From Oscillospiraceae bacterium (GTDB taxonomy: Bacteria > Bacillota > Clostridia > Oscillospirales > Ruminococcaceae): DNA of 64,000 nt. A program made the translations under genes and the position numbers. The stretch spans positions 62,001-126,000 of the forward strand of contig JAJQGT010000008.1 in the NCBI GenBank assembly GCA_021201135.1, written 5' to 3'. Shown piece after piece: positions 16,293 to 25,092 of this stretch. Position 1 is the stretch's first letter, and the number at the start of each line of letters is the position of its first letter. The notes under the pieces are model-generated. The model worked only from the letters and a program-made list of their open reading frames with translations. It did no database searches and was not told the origin of the DNA.

Positions 16293-19200
16293 TCAGTTTT
16301 TCTTGAAATAGTTCACTGCGGCTTCGAACATGCGGATGTCGTAGTTGCCGGGGACGTTTTTGTAGAGCCCGGAGCCCACTCTTTCCGAGTGTCCCATCTT
16401 GCCGAAGACCCTGCCGTCGGGCGAGGTAATGCCTTCTACCGCAAAAAGCGAGCCGTTCGGGTTGTATCTTACATCCATCGAAGGGTTGCCGTCAAGGTCT
16501 ACATACTGCGTTGCAATCTGTCCGTTTGCGGCGAGCTCACGAATCAGCTCCTCACTTGCAAGGAATCTGCCCTCGCCGTGGGAGATGGGGACGTTCACGA
16601 TGTCGCCGACATTCATGAGCGAAAGCCAAGGCGACTTGTTCGAAGCGATGCGGGTTCTGACTATCTTCGACTGGTGGCGGTTGATGACGTTAAACGTAAG
16701 CGTCGGGCAATTCTCGTCGGTGTCGATAATCTTGCCGTATGGGAGAAGTCCGAGCTTGATAAGCGCCTGGAAGCCGTTGCAGATACCAGCCATAAGACCG
16801 CCTCTGTTGCCCAAGAGGTCGTGGACGCCGTCCTTGATTTCGGCGTTGCGGAAGAATGCTGTGATGAACTTGCCGCTTCCCTCCGGCTCGTCGCCACCCG
16901 AGAAGCCTCCGGGGATGAAGACCATCTGCGCCGACTTCAATTTTTCGGCAAATGTTTCAACGCTTCTTGTAATACCCTCTGCCGAAAGATTGTTGATAAC
17001 CAAGATTTCGGGTTCAGCACCCGCATCCGCAAACGCTTTCGCCGAATCGCATTCACAGTTGGTTCCCGGGAAGGCGGGGATAAGAACTTTGGGCTTCACG
17101 GAAACCCCTCCGCCGACTACGTCGGCACCTCCCCTTTCATGGGAGGCTTTTTCTGCTCCATCAGAAGCTTGTACAGGAGCACTCATAGGCTCCCCTGAAA
17201 GGGGAGCTGGCGAGCAAAGCGAGCCTGAGGGGTTTCCTATGTTACAAGTGTATACGGATTCCAGTTTGTTCTCATACGGAGTTAAGAGCTCAGAAAGTGT
17301 AATACTCCCATCGCCATAGGTGATAGCCTCTTCTTCGGTGGTCTCACCGAGAAGCTCGGCGTCCAGATCTTCGGTAGCTTCGAGGATAAATGCGCCGTAG
17401 TTATAGCCGAATATATCGGGAGTTCCGTTGAACTTGAAGCCGATGCTGTTGCCGATGCCCATCTTGAAGATTGCTTCGGCGATGCCGCCGGCGGTCGGGG
17501 TGTATGCCGCAACAATCTTGCCTGCTCTCATCCATTCGGTGACTTTCGCGTAAACCTCGAGGAGCGAAGCAGTTACCGGGAGATTGTTCTCGTCATAGTC
17601 AGGCTTGATGAAGTATACTTTATGCCCTGCTTCTTTAAATTCGGGGCTGATTATATTATCGGTGGTCGAGGTGGTGACTGCGAACGAGACGAGCGTCGGG
17701 GGAACGTCGATGTCCTCGAAGGTTCCGCTCATCGAGTCCTTGCCGCCGATTGCGCCGATTTTAAGCTCAAGCTGTGCCTTGAATGCGCCAAGGAGCGCCG
17801 CCAGAGGCTTGCCCCAACGTTTTGCATCTTTATTGGGATGCTCGAAGTATTCCTGGAACGTCAGATATACCTCTTCGTCGTCGAACTTCGCGCCTGTTGC
17901 AACGAGCTTCGAAACCGATTCGATAACCGCCAGGTATGCTCCGTGATAAGGCGACTTCTCGGTGATATAGGGGTTGTAGCCGTATGCCATGAGCGAGCAA
18001 GCGTCGGTGTGCTTCTTCTCGACCGAAACCTTCTGCACCATCGTCTGAATAGGCGTGAGCTGATTCTTGCCGCCGAAGGGCATTAAGACCGTTCCGGCGC
18101 CGATGGTCGAGTCGAATCTTTCCGAAAGACCGCGCTTCGAGCAGATGTTGAGGTCTCCCGCAAGCTTCAGATAGTTCTCTCTGAAATCGCCGGTGACTGT
18201 CTTCTTATAGTCCTGAAGCTTCGCCGGTGCGGCATCAATATGCTTCTCGGCGCCGTTGGAATTAAGGAACTCACGGCTGAGGTTTACAATCGACTTGCCG
18301 TTCCAGTTCATGACGAGCCTCGGCTCCGCCTTGACTTCCGCAACCTTGCAAGCCTGCAAATTCTCGGAATGGGCAATCTCGAGGAATCTCTCTAAGTTTT
18401 CCGGCTCAATTACAACCGCCATTCTCTCCTGCGATTCGCTGATTGCGAGTTCTGTTCCGTCCAAGCCCTCGTATTTCTTCGGGACTGCATTGAGGTCAAT
18501 TTCCAGACCGTCGGCAAGCTCGCCGATTGCGACCGAAACGCCGCCTGCGCCGAAGTCGTTGCACCTCTTTATCATGAGGGATGCTTCCCGGTTTCTGAAG
18601 AGCCTCTGGAGCTTTCTTTCCTCGGGGGCGTTGCCCTTCTGAACCTCCGCGCCGCAGGTCTCAAGCGATGTTAAAGTATGCGATTTTGATGAACCGGTTG
18701 CTCCTCCGCAACCATCTCTGCCGGTGCTTCCGCCTAAGAGTATAACTATGTCTCCGGGCTGGGGAACTTCTCTTCTTACGTTCTCCTCGGGAGTGGCGGC
18801 GATTACTGCGCCGATTTCCATTCTCTTTGCGGCATAGCCGGGGTGATAGATTTCGTCGACGATGCCGGTCGCCAAGCCAATCTGATTGCCATAGGACGAA
18901 TATCCTGCGGCGGCAGTGGTGACGATTTTACGCTGAGGAAGCTTGCCCTTGATGGTCTCGCTGACGGAAACGGTCGGGTCGGCGGCGCCGGTGACTCTCA
19001 TAGCACCGTAGACATAAGCTCTTCCCGAAAGCGGGTCTCTGATAGCTCCGCCGATGCAGGTTGCCGCACCACCAAAGGGCTCAATCTCGGTCGGGTGGTT
19101 GTGGGTCTCGTTCTTGAAGAGAAGAAGCCAAGGCTCGGTCTTTCCGTCGACGTCGATATTCATCTTGACGGTGCAGGCGTTGATTTCTTCGGATTCATCC

Positions 19201-20048
19201 AAATGCGTGAGCTTGCCGGTTTTTCTTAGATACTTGACCGCCAAAGTCGCGATGTCCATAAGGCAAATCGGCTTGGTTCTGCCGAGGAATTCACGGGTCT
19301 TGATGTACTCGTCGTAGGCGTCCTGCAAAAGCTTGTCTTCGAAGCTTACGTTGTCGATAACGGTCAGGAAAGTCGTGTGACGGCAATGATCCGACCAATA
19401 TGTATCAATCATCCTGATTTCGGTGAGTGTGGGGTCGCGCTTCTCCGAGCGGAAATAGCTCTGACAGAAAGCGATGTCGTCATCGTCCATAGCGAGCCCA
19501 TAGCTTTTTACGAACTCGTCGAGTCCCTTTTCGTCGAGGTCGTTGAAGCCAGTCAAGGTCTTGACCTCGGTCGGGATGTCGTAATTTAAGTTGAGGGTCT
19601 CTGGCTTTTCGAGGCTTGCCTCCCTCGCCTCAACCGGGTTTATAACATATTTCTTGATTTTCGCAATATCTTCATCCGAAATATCGCCATAGAGGCAATA
19701 AATCTTTGCGGTTCTGATGAGCGGACGCTCGCCCTGAGAAATAATCTGGATGCACTGCGAAGCCGAATCGGCTCTCTGGTCGAACTGACCGGGGAGATAT
19801 TCGACAGCAAAAACGTAAGCGTCTCCCGTGTCGATTTCATCCGAGACGATATCAAGCTGAGGCTCGGAAAAGACCGTCTTCTTTGCGTATTCAAACAGCT
19901 CGGGCGTGATGTTCTCGGCGTCATAGCGGTTTATAAGCCGGACGTCCCGAAGCCCTTCTATGCCCAGAAGCGTCCTCGCCTCGTCAAGAAGCCCCTTAGC
20001 CTCCGCCGCAAGCTCTTTTCTTTTTTCGGAATATACTCGATATACCAT
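16293..20048 (-). CDS. purL: Phosphoribosylformylglycinamidine synthase, PurL-PurQ fusion with repeat-derived linker
   Basis: Converts FGAR, glutamine and ATP to FGAM in IMP synthesis. 1251 residues, the long form with synthetase halves first (DTYWSDHCRHTTF near 227, NETHNHPTEIEPFGGAATCIGG, the second half NDFGAGGVSVAIGEL) and a glutaminase domain last (FPGTNCECD, nucleophile in AGICNGFQAL, later SHGEGRF). Residues about 938-983, between the two parts, are encoded by palindromic repeat R3 read in frame (from NPSGSLC to GGGV), so the linker is derived from a mobile or repeat sequence. The start overlaps the purD stop (TAATG). It is the last gene of the pyr-pur run. Confidence 0.95.
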   Translation of the reverse strand: MVYRVYSEKRKELAAEAKGLLDEARTLLGIEGLRDVRLINRYDAENITPELFEYAKKTVFSEPQLDIVSDEIDTGDAYVFAVEYLPGQFDQRADSASQCIQIISQGERPLIRTAKIYCLYGDISDEDIAKIKKYVINPVEAREASLEKPETLNLNYDIPTEVKTLTGFNDLDEKGLDEFVKSYGLAMDDDDIAFCQSYFRSEKRDPTLTEIRMIDTYWSDHCRHTTFLTVIDNVSFEDKLLQDAYDEYIKTREFLGRTKPICLMDIATLAVKYLRKTGKLTHLDESEEINACTVKMNIDVDGKTEPWLLLFKNETHNHPTEIEPFGGAATCIGGAIRDPLSGRAYVYGAMRVTGAADPTVSVSETIKGKLPQRKIVTTAAAGYSSYGNQIGLATGIVDEIYHPGYAAKRMEIGAVIAATPEENVRREVPQPGDIVILLGGSTGRDGCGGATGSSKSHTLTSLETCGAEVQKGNAPEERKLQRLFRNREASLMIKRCNDFGAGGVSVAIGELADGLEIDLNAVPKKYEGLDGTELAISESQERMAVVIEPENLERFLEIAHSENLQACKVAEVKAEPRLVMNWNGKSIVNLSREFLNSNGAEKHIDAAPAKLQDYKKTVTGDFRENYLKLAGDLNICSKRGLSERFDSTIGAGTVLMPFGGKNQLTPIQTMVQKVSVEKKHTDACSLMAYGYNPYITEKSPYHGAYLAVIESVSKLVATGAKFDDEEVYLTFQEYFEHPNKDAKRWGKPLAALLGAFKAQLELKIGAIGGKDSMSGTFEDIDVPPTLVSFAVTTSTTDNIISPEFKEAGHKVYFIKPDYDENNLPVTASLLEVYAKVTEWMRAGKIVAAYTPTAGGIAEAIFKMGIGNSIGFKFNGTPDIFGYNYGAFILEATEDLDAELLGETTEEEAITYGDGSITLSELLTPYENKLESVYTCNIGNPSGSLCSPAPLSGEPMSAPVQASDGAEKASHERGGADVVGGGVSVKPKVLIPAFPGTNCECDSAKAFADAGAEPEILVINNLSAEGITRSVETFAEKLKSAQMVFIPGGFSGGDEPEGSGKFITAFFRNAEIKDGVHDLLGNRGGLMAGICNGFQALIKLGLLPYGKIIDTDENCPTLTFNVINRHQSKIVRTRIASNKSPWLSLMNVGDIVNVPISHGEGRFLASEELIRELAANGQIATQYVDLDGNPSMDVRYNPNGSLFAVEGITSPDGRVFGKMGHSERVGSGLYKNVPGNYDIRMFEAAVNYFKKN
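17102..17235. repeat. Large palindromic repeat, copy R3, inside purL
   Basis: 134 bases with the family ends AAACCCCTC and GAGGGGTTT, left hairpin GCCGAC-tac-GTCGGC, right hairpin GGCGAGC-aaa-GCGAGCC (two central mismatches) and both CCCCTTTCA-type cores. One core base differs from the other copies (CATGGGAGG for CAGGGGAGG). The purL frame passes through without a stop. Confidence 0.9.
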
Positions 20049-21313
20049 TACTTTCTTGCCTCCAAAGCTCTTTTTCCTATATCTTTCCTCATATACTGAT
20101 TGTCAAAGTGAATCTTTTCGGTCAGCTGATATGCTTTTTCAATCGCCTCGGGGAGGGAGTCAGCTGTCGCAGTAACTCCCAAGACTCTTCCGCCTGAGGT
20201 CACGAGCTTGCCGTCCTTAAGAGCGGCGCCTGCAACATAAACATTCGGCGCGACATCCTCGGGGATGGTGATTTCATAGCCCTTTTCGTAAGCGACGGGA
20301 TATCCCTTCGATGCCATTACGACACAGCAGGCACTTCCCTGAGAAAATTCGACCTCGGTCTCCAAAAGAGTGCCGTTTGTGCAGGCTTGCATAATCGTGA
20401 GCAAATCGCTCTTCAGGAGAGGCAGGACGACCTGAGTTTCCGGGTCGCCAAAGCGGCAGTTATACTCGATGACCTTCGGTCCATCCGGGGTGAGCATCAA
20501 TCCAAAGTAAAGACAGCCCTTGAAGGCTCTCCCCTCTTTATTCATGGCGTCGATGGTCGGGAGGAAAATTTTCTCCATGCACTCAGCCGCGACTTCTTCG
20601 GTATAGTAGGGGTTCGGGGCGATTGTGCCCATGCCGCCGGTGTTGAGTCCGGTGTCGCCGTCGCCGGCGCGCTTATGATCCATAGATGAGACCATCGGCT
20701 TCACGACTCTGCCGTCGGTGAACGACAGGACAGAAACCTCGGGACCCGTGAGGAACTCCTCAACGACAATCTCGTTTCCGCTCGCGCCGAACTTTTTGTC
20801 GACCATGATGGTCTTGACGGCGTCAATCGCCTCTTCGCGGGTCATGCAGACGAGTGCTCCCTTGCCGAGAGCCAAGCCGTCGGCTTTTACAACCGTCGGA
20901 ATAGGTGCGGTCTCGAGATACTCGAGAGCCTTCTCGGCATCATCAAATACTTCATACTTCGCGGTCGGGATGCCGTATTTCTTCATAAGATTCTTCGAGA
21001 AGACCTTACTGCCCTCGATAATGGCGGCGTTCTTTGCGGGTCCGAAGCAGGGAATTCCCGCATCGTTCAATGCATCGACGCACCCAAGCACCAGTGGGTC
21101 ATCCGGAGTCACAACGGCGTAGTCAATCTTCTGTTCAACCGCAAACTTAACTATACCGTCGATATCGGTAGCCGAAATGTTGACGCATTCAGCGTCTCTG
21201 GCAATCCCGCCGTTACCCGGCAAAGCGTAAATCTTCTCGACGTCTTTATTTTCAAGTAGCTTTTTGATAACCGCATGCTCACGTCCACCGGAGCCAACGA
21301 CTAATAATTTCAT
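20048..21313 (-). CDS. purD: Phosphoribosylamine-glycine ligase
   Basis: ATP-grasp enzyme joining glycine to phosphoribosylamine to give GAR. 421 residues. Visible: N-terminal VGSGGREHA (6-14), the ATP-grasp core VVKADGLALGKGA, the glycine-rich GDTGLNTGGMGTIAP, and EYNCRFGDPETQ with the Mg-binding residues. The start at 21313 is fixed by GAGGAGGA upstream. It is separated from the upstream AICAR transformylase gene by the repeat R4. Confidence 0.96.
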   Translation of the reverse strand: MKLLVVGSGGREHAVIKKLLENKDVEKIYALPGNGGIARDAECVNISATDIDGIVKFAVEQKIDYAVVTPDDPLVLGCVDALNDAGIPCFGPAKNAAIIEGSKVFSKNLMKKYGIPTAKYEVFDDAEKALEYLETAPIPTVVKADGLALGKGALVCMTREEAIDAVKTIMVDKKFGASGNEIVVEEFLTGPEVSVLSFTDGRVVKPMVSSMDHKRAGDGDTGLNTGGMGTIAPNPYYTEEVAAECMEKIFLPTIDAMNKEGRAFKGCLYFGLMLTPDGPKVIEYNCRFGDPETQVVLPLLKSDLLTIMQACTNGTLLETEVEFSQGSACCVVMASKGYPVAYEKGYEITIPEDVAPNVYVAGAALKDGKLVTSGGRVLGVTATADSLPEAIEKAYQLTEKIHFDNQYMRKDIGKRALEARK

Positions 21314-21331
21314 AACAATTCCTCCTCGGGG

Positions 21332-21477
21332 AAACCCCTCAGTCCGCACCTGCGGTGCGTCCAGCTCCCCTTTCAGGGGAGCCTATTTGTATTCTCTCAT
21401 AAGCCCTGCATGACGCAGGTAAAGCCTCCCCTGAAAGGGGAGGGGGACCGCCGCCAAAGGCGGTGGTGGAGGGGTTT
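21332..21477. repeat. Large palindromic repeat, copy R4 (inverted)
   Basis: 146 bases, in the opposite orientation to the other five copies: left part CGCACC-tgc-GGTGCG with CTCCCCTTTCAGGGGAGCC, right part CCTCCCCTGAAAGGGGAGG and ACCGCC-rich hairpin around loop aaa. Its terminal TT plus the next A makes the stop codon of the AICAR transformylase gene. Confidence 0.9.
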
Positions 21478-22660
21478 AATGATGGAACAACCTCATCCCC
21501 GTAAATGCCATAACCATTCCGTACTTATTGCACCTCTCGATGCAGACGTCGTCGCGGATGGAGCCGCCGGGCTCGGCAACGTACATGACGCCGCTACGGT
21601 GCGCTCTTTCGATATTGTCGTCGAAGGGGAAGAATGCGTCGGAGCCACAGGAAACTCCTGTGATGCTGTCGAGGTATTCTCTTGCCTCGGCATCAGTAAG
21701 CGGCTCGGGCTTCTCGGTGAAGTATCTTTCCCATACGCCGTCGGCGGTGACGTCTTCTTCGTTCTTGTTGATGTAGCCATCAATGACGTTGTCGCGGTCG
21801 GGTCTGCCGAGGGTATCTTTAAACGGAAGGTTCAGGACTTTATCATGCTGACGGAGGAACCATGTGTCCGCCTTGCCGCCTGCAAGACGTGTGCAGTGAA
21901 TTCTTGACTGCTGACCGGCGCCGACGCCGATAGCCTGCCCATCATAGGCATAGCAGACGGAGTTCGACTGTGTATACTTAAGTGTGATAAGCGAGATAAT
22001 CAGGTCTCTTACAGCTTCTTCCGGAAGATTCTTATTTTCAGTTACGATATTTGAAAGAAGTTCTTTGTTGATTTCAAAGTTGTTTCTTCCCTGCTCGAAG
22101 GTGATTCCGTAAACCTGCTTGTGCTCAATCGGGTCGGGAACGTAGTCGGGGTCTATCTTGACGATATTATAGTTCCCCTTCTTCTTCGACTTGAGAATCT
22201 CGAGTGCCTCGGGCTCATAGCCGGGGGCGATGATTCCGTCGGAAACTTCACGCTTGACCAAAAGCGCAGTCTTCACGTCGCAGACATCCGAGAGTGCAAC
22301 CCAGTCGCCGAACGAACACATTCTGTCTGTGCCTCTTGCTCTTGCATAGGCGCAGGCAAGGGGCGACTCGTCCAAGCCCTCGATGTCGTCGACAAAGCAA
22401 GCCTTCTTGAGCTTTTCAGGCAAAGGAAGACCTACTGCCGCACTTGTCGGGCTGACATGCTTGAAGGACGCCGCCGCGGGGAGCCCGAGAGCTTCCTTGA
22501 GCTCTTTTACTAACTGCCACGAGTTGAATGCGTCGAGGAAATTGATATATCCCGGTCTGCCGTTCAGGATTTCAATCGGCAGGTCAGACCCGTCGTGCAT
22601 GAATATCTTCGACGGCTTCTGGTTCGGGTTGCAACCGTATTTGAGTTCAAATTCTTTCAT
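21476..22660 (-). CDS. purH: AICAR formyltransferase (PurH C-terminal type only)
   Basis: Transfers formyl from 10-formyl-THF to AICAR to give FAICAR. The 394 residues cover only the transformylase part of bifunctional PurH: KYGCNPNQKPS at the N-terminus, FKHVSPTSAAVG with the catalytic Lys-His (66-67 region), KYTQSNSVCYAYDGQ, GAGQQSRIHCTRLAGGKAD and FFPFDDNIERA. The IMP cyclohydrolase domain is absent; a separate PurO-type gene follows directly and should do that step. Its stop codon is built from the end of repeat R4. Confidence 0.92.
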   Translation of the reverse strand: MKEFELKYGCNPNQKPSKIFMHDGSDLPIEILNGRPGYINFLDAFNSWQLVKELKEALGLPAAASFKHVSPTSAAVGLPLPEKLKKACFVDDIEGLDESPLACAYARARGTDRMCSFGDWVALSDVCDVKTALLVKREVSDGIIAPGYEPEALEILKSKKKGNYNIVKIDPDYVPDPIEHKQVYGITFEQGRNNFEINKELLSNIVTENKNLPEEAVRDLIISLITLKYTQSNSVCYAYDGQAIGVGAGQQSRIHCTRLAGGKADTWFLRQHDKVLNLPFKDTLGRPDRDNVIDGYINKNEEDVTADGVWERYFTEKPEPLTDAEAREYLDSITGVSCGSDAFFPFDDNIERAHRSGVMYVAEPGGSIRDDVCIERCNKYGMVMAFTGMRLFHH

Positions 22661-22677
22661 GATGTTGGTCTCCTCTC

Positions 22678-23412
22678 TTATTTCTCGTTCTTGTTTATAA
22701 GCCTGTAGTCGCTCCTGCCGGTCTCAAGGTTGATGTATTCGACATAGAGCGAAATCTTGTTGTCTTCATTAAGTCCTTCCCAGATGCTGTCCGCAAACTC
22801 GTCGATGCTGTCGGGCACGCTGATTCTCTCCGGCTCGCCCTGGAACGTGGGAATAGGGTTGCCGTCGGTGACATATGTGTGGATGAAGTGCCCGAGTCCC
22901 GGCTTTGCGGGATATGCGTATGTACATCTTGCGCAATCAGAGCCTTCGGCGTCGATGCTCTTTAAGATGCTCATCTGATAGGAGTACTTATCGCCAAACT
23001 CGAGAACTGCGCTGATTCGAGGCGTCCAGTTCGGGGCGTCCGGCTCGAACTCTCTTGACTCGAGGGCTTCCGAAAAGCTCTTGCCTTCCTTCAATCCGTC
23101 ATAGATGGTGTCAGTCTGGTCGCCGTTCGTAACAATTACATTATTTCCGATGCTCCTTACAGCCGCATAAATAATGAGGCTCGGGTCCTCGACCAGGGAC
23201 GCGTCGAACGGCTCGGTATAGAGCGTGTCGCCCTTGAGGGTGAAAACTCGGTTACGGCTGTTGTTGCTTCTTCCCATGATGAAATAGGCATAAGCCGCGT
23301 TCTTGCCGTCTGCTGTCAGCCCGACGCAGATTCCTCTTCCGACATAGGGGTTGCCGCTTATGCGGTCATAGATTGATTTCTTCTCGTAAATATCTCCGAT
23401 ATTTTTGTCCAT
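22678..23412 (-). CDS. purO: IMP cyclohydrolase, PurO type
   Basis: Closes FAICAR to IMP, the last step of the pathway. The 244-residue protein has the archaeal-type PurO pattern: NPYVGRGICVGLTADGKNAA near the N-terminus, FIMGRSNNSRNRVF, and NWTPRISAVLE in the middle. It sits between purN and the cyclohydrolase-less AICAR transformylase, which supports the assignment. AAGGAG precedes the start. Confidence 0.85.
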   Translation of the reverse strand: MDKNIGDIYEKKSIYDRISGNPYVGRGICVGLTADGKNAAYAYFIMGRSNNSRNRVFTLKGDTLYTEPFDASLVEDPSLIIYAAVRSIGNNVIVTNGDQTDTIYDGLKEGKSFSEALESREFEPDAPNWTPRISAVLEFGDKYSYQMSILKSIDAEGSDCARCTYAYPAKPGLGHFIHTYVTDGNPIPTFQGEPERISVPDSIDEFADSIWEGLNEDNKISLYVEYINLETGRSDYRLINKNEK

Positions 23413-23414
23413 AC

Positions 23415-24026
23415 TCAGTGCTCCTTGCTATCCATAATCTCTTTTGAAACGAGCTCAGCCGCCTCGGGAAGAAGCTTCCATTCCGCTTCCTGCATGACCC
23501 GAAGCTGTAACGATTCCGGCGTGTCGTCCGGATTTATGTAAACGGCTTTCTGGAGAATAATCTCCCCGCCGTCGGGAATCTCGTTGACGAAATGAACCGT
23601 AGCACCCGTGACCTTGACGCCCCGCGCAAGAGCCGCCTCGTGAACCTTCAGCCCATAATAGCCCTGCCCGCAGAAGGACGGGATAAGCGACGGATGGATG
23701 TTGATGATTCTTCGGGGGTATCTCTTGGTGAAGTCCTCCGAAAGAATGCTAAGAAATCCCGCCAGGATTATAACCTCGGCTCCGGTTTCGTCCAAGAGCT
23801 CGATTATTCTCGCCTCGAACGCTTCCTGCGTCATCTCTTTTTTCGGGACGGCTTCGGCTCTGATTCCGGCTTTCTTGGCACGCTCGAGAGCGTAAGCTTC
23901 CCGATTGCTTGCGATTACTATCACAATCTCGCCGCTTTTTATAACCGAGCCCTGCGCGTCGATAAGCGCCTGCAGGTTCGTTCCGCCACCTGAAACCAAG
24001 ACCGCTATTTTCGTTCTCTCCGACAT
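23415..24026 (-). CDS. purN: Phosphoribosylglycinamide formyltransferase
   Basis: 10-formyl-THF-dependent formylation of GAR. 203 residues. Visible: VLVSGGGTNLQAL (9-21), and catalytic Asn109 and His111 in NIHPSLIPSF, and Asp152 in PDGGEIILQ. One base separates it from the purM stop and two from the PurO start, so the trio is coupled. Confidence 0.95.
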   Translation of the reverse strand: MSERTKIAVLVSGGGTNLQALIDAQGSVIKSGEIVIVIASNREAYALERAKKAGIRAEAVPKKEMTQEAFEARIIELLDETGAEVIILAGFLSILSEDFTKRYPRRIINIHPSLIPSFCGQGYYGLKVHEAALARGVKVTGATVHFVNEIPDGGEIILQKAVYINPDDTPESLQLRVMQEAEWKLLPEAAELVSKEIMDSKEH

Positions 24027-24027
24027 C

Positions 24028-25071
24028 TCAGACTACCTCAATCTTTCTGTCGGACTTTACAATCTTTCCGATTACATAGGCTTCCTCGCCCTCGGCGTGG
24101 AGAATCCTGAGCGCTTCGCCCTCGTCCTCCCTCGAAACGACGATGCTCATGCCGACGCCCATATTGAAGGTGTTGAACATGTCACGCTCGGAGATTCTGC
24201 CTTTTTCGGCGATGAGGTCGAATATCGGGGGCACCTTGACCGCCGACTTCTCGATAAGAGCGCAGTAGCCGTCGGGGATGCTACGAGGGATATTTTCATA
24301 GAAGCCGCCGCCGGTGATGTGGGAAATGCCCTTGACCTTGACGCTCTCAAGAAGCTTGAGAACCGGCTTTACATAAATCTTTGTGGGAGTTAAGAGTGTT
24401 TCGCCAATCGACTTGCCGCCAAGCTCATCAAGAGGGGTCTTGATGTCTGCGGTCTCGACGTTTAAGACCTTTCGTACGAGAGAGAAGCCGTTCGAATGAA
24501 CGCCGCTCGAGGGAAGAGCGATGATGACGTCGCCCTCCTGCATTGTCGAATGGTCTATAATCTTCTCTTTGTCAACGATTCCGACTGCGAAGCCGGCAAG
24601 GTCGTATTCATAAGCCTTGTAGAAGCCGGGCATCTCTGCGGTTTCGCCGCCGATAAGAGCCGCATCCGACTGGACACAGCCATCGCATATTCCGCCGACG
24701 ATATCGGCAATCTTCTCGGGATAGTTCTTGCCGCAGGCGATATAATCAAGGAAGAAGAGCGGCTTCGCGCCACAGCAGATGATGTCGTTGACGCACATTG
24801 CGACGCAGTCGATGCCGACCGTGTCGTGCTTGTCCATAAGGAATGCAATCTTTAATTTTGTGCCGACGCCGTCGGTGCCGCTGACCAAAACCGGGTGCTT
24901 CATACCCTCGGTATTGAGCTCGAAGAGCCCGCCGAAGTCGCCGATGCCGGAGCATACCCCCTCGGTAACGGTTCTTGCGATATGCTTTTTCATAAGCTCA
25001 ACAGCCTTGTAACCGGCGGTAATATCAACCCCCGCCGCAGCGTAGCTTTCGGAACGTGATAAGTCGTTCAT
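24028..25071 (-). CDS. purM: Phosphoribosylformylglycinamidine cyclo-ligase
   Basis: Converts FGAM to AIR using ATP. 347 residues with SYAAAGVDI at the N-terminus, [11 protein letters not shown] (about 64-74), [14 protein letters not shown] (about 138-151), and [13 protein letters not shown] near 250. Twenty-one bases downstream of purF. Confidence 0.96.
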   Translation of the reverse strand: MNDLSRSESYAAAGVDITAGYKAVELMKKHIARTVTEGVCSGIGDFGGLFELNTEGMKHPVLVSGTDGVGTKLKIAFLMDKHDTVGIDCVAMCVNDIICCGAKPLFFLDYIACGKNYPEKIADIVGGICDGCVQSDAALIGGETAEMPGFYKAYEYDLAGFAVGIVDKEKIIDHSTMQEGDVIIALPSSGVHSNGFSLVRKVLNVETADIKTPLDELGGKSIGETLLTPTKIYVKPVLKLLESVKVKGISHITGGGFYENIPRSIPDGYCALIEKSAVKVPPIFDLIAEKGRISERDMFNTFNMGVGMSIVVSREDEGEALRILHAEGEEAYVIGKIVKSDRKIEVV

Positions 25072-25092
25072 AATTTTGTCTCCTTCTATTAA

